Positions 6,432 to 10,701 of a DNA stretch of 10,701 bases are shown here, one piece after another (within the stretch, counting starts at the first letter, position 1; every line of letters starts with the position of its first letter). The position numbers and the translations under genes were made by a program. The notes below the pieces were generated by a model that worked only from the letters and a program-made list of their open reading frames with translations, had not been told where the DNA came from and did not search any database. Origin of the DNA: Vulcanimicrobiota bacterium (GTDB taxonomy: Bacteria > Vulcanimicrobiota > Vulcanimicrobiia > Eremiobacterales > Eremiobacteraceae); NCBI GenBank assembly GCA_019232725.1, contig JAFANK010000114.1, forward strand, positions 1 through 10,701. Reading direction: 5' to 3'.

Positions 6432-7907
6432 CTACTTGGAGATCGCTTTGACTTGCGCTTCAGTGACGGCTGACGCGTGATTGCCCCACGCGCTGCGGAT
6501 GTAGGTCACGACCGCAGCGACTTCCGCCGGGCTGAGCTTCGAGCTCCACGACGGCATCGGAATCGCGCCGCTGAAACTCACCCCGTTCACGACGATCGGC
6601 CCTTTCATCCCATGCATGACCGCTCCGATCACCTTGTTCGGGTCACCCGTGACAAACGGATTGCCATCCAGCGGTGGAAATGATCCCGGTGTTCCCTTGC
6701 CCGCCGCTCCATGGCAGCTTGCGCAGTTCTGCGCGAACACCGTCGCACCGACAGGTCCAGCCGCCGCAGTCTGCGGGTACGTCAAAGCGATGGTCGGCAC
6801 GCTTTCTTGCGACGGCGGAGCACCGTAGCCCTCAACGGGCGTCTGACCGACTGGGCTCTTGGCGATCTCATCGCCGATGATCTTGGCCGAGTACACCGTG
6901 ATGCCGATGAGCAGCGCGACCGACAGGATGACGAAGGGGACCGTGAACGGGCGGCGCGCGAGCGACCGGTGCGGATTGCGGTCAAGCCAGGGCAAGAGCA
7001 ACAGCACCATGGTGAAAAGACCAGGCAGTATCACCGTCGGCAAGAGCGACAAGTTCTGCGGGAACATCCGCAAGAGCCCGTACAGCGCGTAGAAATACCA
7101 TGCTGGCGCTGGGATGAACTGCGCATTGTTCGGATCGGCCTTGGCCAGCAGTGGGGCTGGCATGACGAACGCAAGCACGACGATGATGGCGAATGCCAGC
7201 ACCGAAGCGACCGTGTCCATGAAGATCTGATTGGGATAAAACCGGCCGAACGTCACCGGCGCCTCGTCCGCCGGCGGGCCGGCTGAGCTATTGTGCCGGA
7301 AGATGAACAGATGCAGGCCGACCAGCCCGATGATCGCGGCCGGCGTCGCCCACACGTGTAACCCGAAGAAACGGCCAAGTGTGAGCGTGCCGAGCGTCGA
7401 GCCGTCGCTCAAGAAGTGATAGATGAACGGGCCGATGATCGGAACGCTGGCCGCGATGTTGATCGCAACCTGGGTGGCGAAGTAGGCGTTGAGATCCCAC
7501 GGCAAGAGGTAGCCGGTCAAGCCCATCGAGAGCACGATGAAGAACAGCAGCACGCCGACGACCCACTGCAGTTCCCTGGGCTTCTTATATGAGCCGAACA
7601 CCAACACTTGGAGCAGGTGCATGGACATGAGGATGATCATGGCCGATGCGCCCCAATAATGGAGGCTGATGAGGAACGAACCGCCCCACACGTTACGATA
7701 GATGAATTGCGTCGACTCCCACGCGGTCCACGATGACGGCGAGTAGTAGAAGCACAGGATGATGCCGGTGACGATTTGCACGGTCAGCACGATCAAGGTC
7801 GCGCTGCCGAAGACGTACCAGTAACTCGCGCCGCCGGGAACGTCTTCGGTGAGGAAATCCTTTAACGCGGAGACGAGTCCGGTGCGGCTCTCAACCCAGT
7901 CGATCAT
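6432..7907 (-). CDS. qcrB: Cytochrome b6/subunit IV/cytochrome c fusion of a quinol:cytochrome c oxidoreductase
   Basis: Membrane core of a bc-type complex that oxidises quinol and passes electrons through Rieske and cytochrome c while moving protons. In one 491-residue chain there is a b6-like four-helix part with heme ligands His83/His97 and His184/His199. A three-helix subunit-IV-like part follows (about 231-344), and then a C-terminal extracytoplasmic class I cytochrome c with CASCH (395-399) and likely ligand Met451 in IPMPSW. The second histidine pair has 14 intervening residues, as in cytochrome b6, against 13 in bc1. The Qo motif is PAWY (268-271), not PEWY. The position matching the heme c(n) cysteine of b6/Bacillus QcrB is Val40. 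In Bacillus the same parts are two genes, qcrB and qcrC. The ATG at 7907 has AGGAGAG upstream, overlapping the stop of the Rieske gene 12 bases away. The symbol is by analogy. Confidence 0.95.
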   Translation of the reverse strand: MIDWVESRTGLVSALKDFLTEDVPGGASYWYVFGSATLIVLTVQIVTGIILCFYYSPSSWTAWESTQFIYRNVWGGSFLISLHYWGASAMIILMSMHLLQVLVFGSYKKPRELQWVVGVLLFFIVLSMGLTGYLLPWDLNAYFATQVAINIAASVPIIGPFIYHFLSDGSTLGTLTLGRFFGLHVWATPAAIIGLVGLHLFIFRHNSSAGPPADEAPVTFGRFYPNQIFMDTVASVLAFAIIVVLAFVMPAPLLAKADPNNAQFIPAPAWYFYALYGLLRMFPQNLSLLPTVILPGLFTMVLLLLPWLDRNPHRSLARRPFTVPFVILSVALLIGITVYSAKIIGDEIAKSPVGQTPVEGYGAPPSQESVPTIALTYPQTAAAGPVGATVFAQNCASCHGAAGKGTPGSFPPLDGNPFVTGDPNKVIGAVMHGMKGPIVVNGVSFSGAIPMPSWSSKLSPAEVAAVVTYIRSAWGNHASAVTEAQVKAISK

Positions 7908-7919
7908 GCGGGCGCTCTC

Positions 7920-8591
7920 CTACCAGTACGACATCCGGACGATGTCAGGCGTGTTGGCAGCGAATTTGATCCACTCGACCTGCGCAGTGCCGCCTTCCTG
8001 GTTGAATGGCAGCGGATCAAGACCGCGTGGTGCTGGGCCGATGAACTTGCCTCTAGCATCCTTCATGTGCACGCCGATCTTGTTGAACTGCGAGCCATGG
8101 CACGGGCACAGGAACGCGCCCAGACCAGTATCCCAATCGTATTTGCAATTGAGATGCGGGCAGAGCGAGCTGAACATCACGAAGTTCAAATTGCCCACCG
8201 GGTAGTCGATCGCGGCTCCCGGTTGTGGGTTGAACAGATCGGGACGTTCCTTGCGCATGTCGGCCAACTCGGCGTCGGTCAGCTTGATGCCCCACACGTA
8301 ATAGTCCGTCGCCTCGCGCAGGTACCCGTTGACGACCGCTTTATTGAAGAAGATCTTGACCGGCTTGTCGATGGATTGCTCGAGTTGGGCGAATTCGTCT
8401 TTGTTGAGCGGCGAGAACCCTTTGTTCGCTTCGACGAGTTGTGCTTTGGGCACGAGCGAGCCGATGAGCGGGATGGCGAGCGTGAGTGCGACAGCGGTAC
8501 CTCCGAAAATCGTCGCACGTGCGAGAAACGCACGGCGGCTGACTTCTTCTGGGGTGCCGGGATCCTGGTAGGCCTTGGCCTCGTTTGACAC
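7920..8591 (-). CDS. qcrA: Rieske iron-sulfur subunit of the bc complex
   Basis: A 223-residue Rieske protein that takes the first electron from quinol at the Qo site. A twin-arginine motif SRRAFL (18-23) and the following hydrophobic segment (about 28-48) form an uncleaved Tat-type membrane anchor. The cluster motifs are CPHLNC (Cys144, His146, disulfide Cys149) and CPCHGSQF (Cys162, disulfide Cys164, His165). Ser167 is kept, but the position of the bc1 tyrosine that raises redox potential is Phe169, hinting at a lower-potential, menaquinol-type centre (inference). The start is GTG at 8591 with a strong GGAGGTGAG five bases upstream. Its stop codon overlaps the ribosome binding site of the cytochrome b-c fusion, so the two are translationally close and form one operon. 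The symbol is by analogy with Bacillus. Confidence 0.95.
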   Translation of the reverse strand: MSNEAKAYQDPGTPEEVSRRAFLARATIFGGTAVALTLAIPLIGSLVPKAQLVEANKGFSPLNKDEFAQLEQSIDKPVKIFFNKAVVNGYLREATDYYVWGIKLTDAELADMRKERPDLFNPQPGAAIDYPVGNLNFVMFSSLCPHLNCKYDWDTGLGAFLCPCHGSQFNKIGVHMKDARGKFIGPAPRGLDPLPFNQEGGTAQVEWIKFAANTPDIVRMSYW

Positions 8592-8736
8592 GCTGACTCA
8601 CCTCCGCGCAGAGAGCAGACGCGGACGCTAGCAGCGTCACCCACGCCTTTCCGTCGAGCCGAAGGTTGGGTCATTTTGGTGCGAGGGCGTCCTGAGCCTC
8701 TTGGTTCACGGGCAAATGTAGCATCGGACGACGAAT

Positions 8737-8742
8737 GTTATA
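8737..8742 (-). promoter_or_regulatory. Candidate -10 element for the Rieske/cytochrome operon
   Basis: The 179-base gap 8592-8770 between the pilin-like gene and the Rieske gene holds no gene. On the minus strand it contains CTATAAC, the same string seen upstream of thiC, about 145 bases before the Rieske GTG. A TTGACG occurs but only six bases upstream, too close to act as its -35. Low-confidence promoter call. Confidence 0.25.
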
Positions 8743-8753
8743 GACACGCGTCA

Positions 8754-8769
8754 ACGCACAGTCGTGCGT
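8754..8769 (-). terminator. Short hairpin just after the pilin-like gene
   Basis: ACGCAC (8754-8759) and GTGCGT (8764-8769) pair around a four-base loop, immediately downstream of the pilin stop codon on the minus strand. Only two U residues follow, so it would be a weak intrinsic terminator at best. Its position directly after a stop codon is the main support. Confidence 0.35.
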
Positions 8770-8770
8770 C

Positions 8771-9241
8771 TTAACACACGCAGGCGTGGAGTCCAGAACC
8801 CGAACACCAACGGATGCCAGTGATGCCCGGCGCATAGCTCGGCAACTGCGTCAGCGTGGTTGTGTCGTGATTGTCGCCGTCGCGCAGCTTGAAACTATCG
8901 CCACTGCCACAGACGCCATTCGCGGGCGTGACATAGAAGTAGGACCCCCCGGCCGGGTCGCTTGGTACCGAGCTCAGATAGGGATTGCCAGGACCACCAA
9001 AGAGGGTGACGTCAACTGGGGCGCTCGACGGCGGGTACTGCCCGCCATTATCCACCGCGTATTCCTGGAGGGCCGTCGCGATCTGTTTGAGATTGCCTTC
9101 GCAGGATGCTGACGCGGCTTCCGCGCGTGCGTGTAAGAAGTTGGGGATCAAAATCGCCGCAAGGATCGCGATGATCGCCACCACGATCATGAGCTCGATC
9201 AGGGTGAATGCGCGCCCACGCGTTCGGCATGTCCATTGCAT
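8771..9241 (-). CDS. Type IV pilin-like / pseudopilin protein
   Basis: A 156-residue prepilin-like protein. An 11-residue basic leader (MQWTCRTRGRA) precedes FTLIELMIVVAIIAILAAIL, the class III prepilin motif with Phe+1 and Glu+5, which forms the membrane and filament-core helix. It should be cleaved and N-methylated by a PilD-type peptidase, not present here. The -1 residue is Ala where Gly is usual. After the helix comes NLKQIATALQEYAVDNGGQYP, a common major-pseudopilin pattern, then a Gly/Ser/Pro-rich globular part with five cysteines (CEG, VCG, WCS, ACVC). I chose ATG 9241 because it gives a normal leader; an upstream GTG at 9292 would add 17 residues and has no better ribosome binding site. 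No assembly ATPase or other pilus gene is visible, so whether it serves a pilus, secretion or DNA uptake is open. Confidence 0.88.
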   Translation of the reverse strand: MQWTCRTRGRAFTLIELMIVVAIIAILAAILIPNFLHARAEAASASCEGNLKQIATALQEYAVDNGGQYPPSSAPVDVTLFGGPGNPYLSSVPSDPAGGSYFYVTPANGVCGSGDSFKLRDGDNHDTTTLTQLPSYAPGITGIRWCSGSGLHACVC

Positions 9242-9335
9242 GTTCGTATCATCGGCATTCGCGGACGCGCAGACTGTGATGCATACCACCACTGCAGCGC
9301 CGCTCGGCTGAGAGTTTGATGAGGATTTGCCGGCG

Positions 9336-9848
9336 TTACGTCTTGTTGAACGAAACGGCCACCGGCGTGCCGGCGTGGATCGTCTGATACACGACGCAAT
9401 AACGCTCGGTCAGCTTCTGCAACGTTGCGAGTCCCGCTTGGTCCGCATCGGTGTCGAGTTCGAACCGCAAGCGGATCGCACGAAAGCCAACGGGCGCATC
9501 TTTATCAACGCCAAGCGTGCCACGCACGTCGAGTTCCCCTTCTGCGCTGACCGTGCCGCCGCGCACGGCGATGGCGGTGCTCGTGGCGACCGCTCGCAAC
9601 GTGACGCCCGCACAGGCGACGAGTGCCTGCAGCAACATATCGCCTGAGCAGACGAGGGTGCCGTCGCCGCCAGTAGCGGGATGCAGGCCCGCTTGCACGA
9701 GGGCGCGTCCAGTTTCGACGCTGCACGCGACACCGGCGGGCTCGTCCACCGAACCCTTCGCGCGCAGCATGATCACGGCCGACCTTGGGTCGGCGCGATA
9801 GCGATCCTTGAGCTCTGCCTGCGCGGACTTGAGCGTTGCGGCGTCCAC
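9336..9848 (-). CDS. OsmC-family protein (organic peroxide/thiol reductase type)
   Basis: A 170-residue cytoplasmic protein of the OsmC/Ohr superfamily, whose members reduce organic hydroperoxides through two cysteines. The two family positions are present: Cys79 in LLQALVACAGVTLRAVA on the central helix and Cys151 in LTERYCVVYQTI. The C-terminal VAVSFN strand also fits. It resembles the general OsmC-like branch more than Ohr, so hydroperoxide activity is likely but not certain. Two more cysteines (Cys42, Cys67) have no known role. The start is GTG at 9848, with TAAGG eight or so bases upstream; that TAA is the stop of the preceding zinc-ribbon gene, nine bases away, implying an operon and possible translational coupling. 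It ends 94 bases before the pilin start. Confidence 0.92.
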   Translation of the reverse strand: MDAATLKSAQAELKDRYRADPRSAVIMLRAKGSVDEPAGVACSVETGRALVQAGLHPATGGDGTLVCSGDMLLQALVACAGVTLRAVATSTAIAVRGGTVSAEGELDVRGTLGVDKDAPVGFRAIRLRFELDTDADQAGLATLQKLTERYCVVYQTIHAGTPVAVSFNKT

Positions 9849-9857
9849 GGGTGAACC

Positions 9858-10067
9858 TTAGCGCGCTACGTGAACGGGGATATCGCGATTCCACCATGAT
9901 GAGATGGTGACGCCGGCCGTTACCGGATCGAGCTCGTGCAACTCCAAAGACGCGTAGTCCGGCATTTCGCCGAGGCGACCTTGCGCCAAGCAACGTTCGC
10001 AGACGAGATGTCCGTCAATAGGATATGCATCGGCGCTGACACGCCTACAAATGACGCAGACGTTCAC
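9858..10067 (-). CDS. Small zinc-ribbon-like protein, function unknown
   Basis: A 69-residue protein that I do not recognise. Two CxxC knuckles, Cys4/Cys7 (CVIC) and Cys23/Cys26 (CERC), are 15 residues apart, a spacing that suits a single structural zinc ribbon. The second half (LELHELDPVTAGVTISSWWNRDIPVHVAR) looks like a short beta-rich tail ending in a basic residue. The frame stays open upstream to 10196 and into the neighbouring gene. I start at GTG 10067 because GAGGAAGG lies at the right distance and the protein then begins just before the first knuckle. That ribosome binding site is inside a strong hairpin (10069-10099). It is nine bases upstream of the OsmC-family gene, so a role near thiol or peroxide chemistry is possible but only inferred. 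Confidence 0.72.
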   Translation of the reverse strand: MNVCVICRRVSADAYPIDGHLVCERCLAQGRLGEMPDYASLELHELDPVTAGVTISSWWNRDIPVHVAR

Positions 10068-10068
10068 A

Positions 10069-10099
10069 ACGGGCCCCTTCCTCGTGGGAAGCTGCCCGT
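10069..10099 (-). promoter_or_regulatory. Hairpin masking the ribosome binding site of the zinc-ribbon gene
   Basis: ACGGGC (10069-10074) pairs with GCCCGT (10094-10099). After a 2x2 internal loop, CTTCC (10077-10081) pairs with GGAAG (10087-10091) around a five-base loop. On the minus strand the 3' arm contains GAGGAAGGGG, the ribosome binding site, and the helix ends one base before the GTG start. Eleven GC-rich pairs should strongly limit initiation unless something opens them. No U-tract follows, so a terminator is less likely. Confidence 0.6.
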
Positions 10100-10170
10100 T
10101 GTGCGTCGCCACGCATAATCCTGGGAGCGTATGTTCGCTTGCTGTGACGCGAACGCTGAATTGCGTTGGG

Positions 10171-10701
10171 TTACCGCATCCCTGGGCCCCAGGCATGGGG
10201 CGGCGCTAGCGCTCGTGCAGCCATCCCCAGGAGCACGGATCCTGCGTCGTTCGGCTGTTGTGAAGTTCCCATCCCGTGCATACCCTCAGGGCCCATACCG
10301 TGCATGCCACCGCCCGGCGCGCCTGCGCCCGATGCTTCGAGCTGCTGGCGCGCGGACTGCATCAGCTGTCGTGCCTGTTGCTCGAACGATGCAGAGATGC
10401 TGAGCACTGCTCGCGATTCGTTGGGACTCAAGCTTGCGTCGAGCTGCCTCGCGGCTGCAACGGTATCCGGCGATTGCGCGATCACCAACTGGCCAACAAC
10501 GTTGGCGAGCAATGTTCGGTGCGCCGGCGTCAGTGCGTTGAGCATGGATAGCCGCGCTTGTGCGTGCAGCTGCTCCATCTTCGCATGCGTCTGCTGCATG
10601 ACGCTCATGGCAGCGGCATTGGGTTGGCCGTTCGCGCTCGTATCGTCTGCGCGAACGATAAGGGGCGTGGCCGCGAGCGCGGCCGCAATAAACACCGAGG
10701 C
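10171..10701 (-). CDS. Exported Ala/Gln-rich protein with Met/His/Gly tail (5' end outside window)
   Basis: The frame is open to the window edge. A GTG at 10695 is possible, but it would leave no charged n-region, so the start is probably upstream. The visible sequence begins inside a signal peptide (VFIAAALAATPLIVRA, cleavage likely before DDTS). The mature part is predicted helical and rich in Ala, Gln and Met, with LTPAHRTLL (55-63, numbering from that GTG) and LSPNESRAVLSI (89-100), a pair of LT/LS-Pro motifs. This recalls Spy/CpxP-type periplasmic proteins in layout only. The tail has MHGMG repeated (131-135 and 139-143), which could bind copper or another soft metal (inference). I do not recognise a named family. 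The 103-base gap to the next gene holds inverted repeats (10133-10138 with 10149-10154, and the start-masking hairpin). Confidence 0.75.
   Translation of the reverse strand, partial: ASVFIAAALAATPLIVRADDTSANGQPNAAAMSVMQQTHAKMEQLHAQARLSMLNALTPAHRTLLANVVGQLVIAQSPDTVAAARQLDASLSPNESRAVLSISASFEQQARQLMQSARQQLEASGAGAPGGGMHGMGPEGMHGMGTSQQPNDAGSVLLGMAARALAPPHAWGPGMR

Noticed and set aside
5976..6473. 165-codon open frame on the plus strand
   Set aside because: Antisense to the N-terminal FAD-binding part of the oxidoreductase; no recognisable motif.
6711..7286. 191-codon open frame on the plus strand
   Set aside because: It is antisense to the well-supported cytochrome b-c fusion, is full of Arg/Asp/His typical of shadow frames in GC-rich DNA, and shows no domain or ribosome binding site.
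8067..8588. 173-codon open frame on the plus strand
   Set aside because: Exactly opposite the Rieske gene, whose cluster motifs are unmistakable; composition is that of an antisense frame.
9242..9292. Upstream GTG start for the pilin-like protein
   Set aside because: It would give a 28-residue leader with an acidic stretch before the prepilin motif; the ATG at 9241 gives a normal short basic leader.
10068..10196. 43-codon N-terminal extension of the zinc-ribbon protein
   Set aside because: It would overlap the 3' end of the upstream gene and run through the hairpin; the extension has no conserved look, while GTG 10067 has a well-spaced ribosome binding site.
1..10701. CRISPR array, tRNA/rRNA genes, insertion sequences, toxin-antitoxin or phage-defence genes
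   Set aside because: No spaced direct repeats, no tRNA-like cloverleaf, no transposase or defence-type motifs were seen on either strand; gene content is housekeeping and envelope related.

Overview
The window looks like a chromosomal housekeeping region from a GC-rich (about 60% by eye), aerobic or microaerobic, free-living bacterium with a two-membrane or otherwise complex envelope. It has no mobile elements, tRNAs, rRNAs or CRISPR arrays. A b6-type cytochrome fused to cytochrome c, a TPP-riboswitch-controlled thiC and several lineage-specific small proteins suggest a less-studied phylum. Eremiobacterota/Vulcanimicrobiota-like bacteria are one guess, but that is weak inference and not shown by the sequence.

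Layout, left to right. Positions 1-1092 (+) hold the C-terminal three quarters of a GT5 glycogen synthase. Its stop codon overlaps that of a convergent thiC (1089-2735, -). thiC is preceded on its own strand by a clear TPP riboswitch (2742-2825). A divergent intergenic region (2826-3068) carries candidate promoters and several inverted repeats. Next come two plus-strand envelope genes: a secreted SGNH/GDSL hydrolase (3069-3938) and an acyltransferase-3 membrane protein (4020-5432). Together they look like a split version of the fused AT3-SGNH O-acyltransferases. The acyltransferase reading frame runs 243 bases into the 3' end of a convergent FAD-dependent oxidoreductase (5190-6338, -).

The rest of the window is on the minus strand. 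A two-gene quinol:cytochrome c oxidoreductase (Rieske 7920-8591, then a cytochrome b6/subunit IV/cytochrome c fusion 6432-7907) forms an operon. It shows an unusual Qo motif (PAWY instead of PEWY) and lacks the heme c(n) cysteine. Upstream of it lie a type IV pilin-like protein (8771-9241), an OsmC-family protein (9336-9848), a 69-residue zinc-ribbon-like protein (9858-10067) whose ribosome binding site sits inside a strong hairpin, and a partial exported protein with a Met/His/Gly-rich tail (10171 to the window edge).

Functional themes are glycogen storage, thiamine synthesis, envelope polymer O-acylation or deacylation, menaquinol-linked respiration, and peroxide/thiol defence. I see no clearly new multi-gene system. 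The points most worth following up are the divergent fused bc complex, the split AT3/SGNH pair, the antisense gene overlap, and the small zinc-ribbon gene with its hairpin-masked start.
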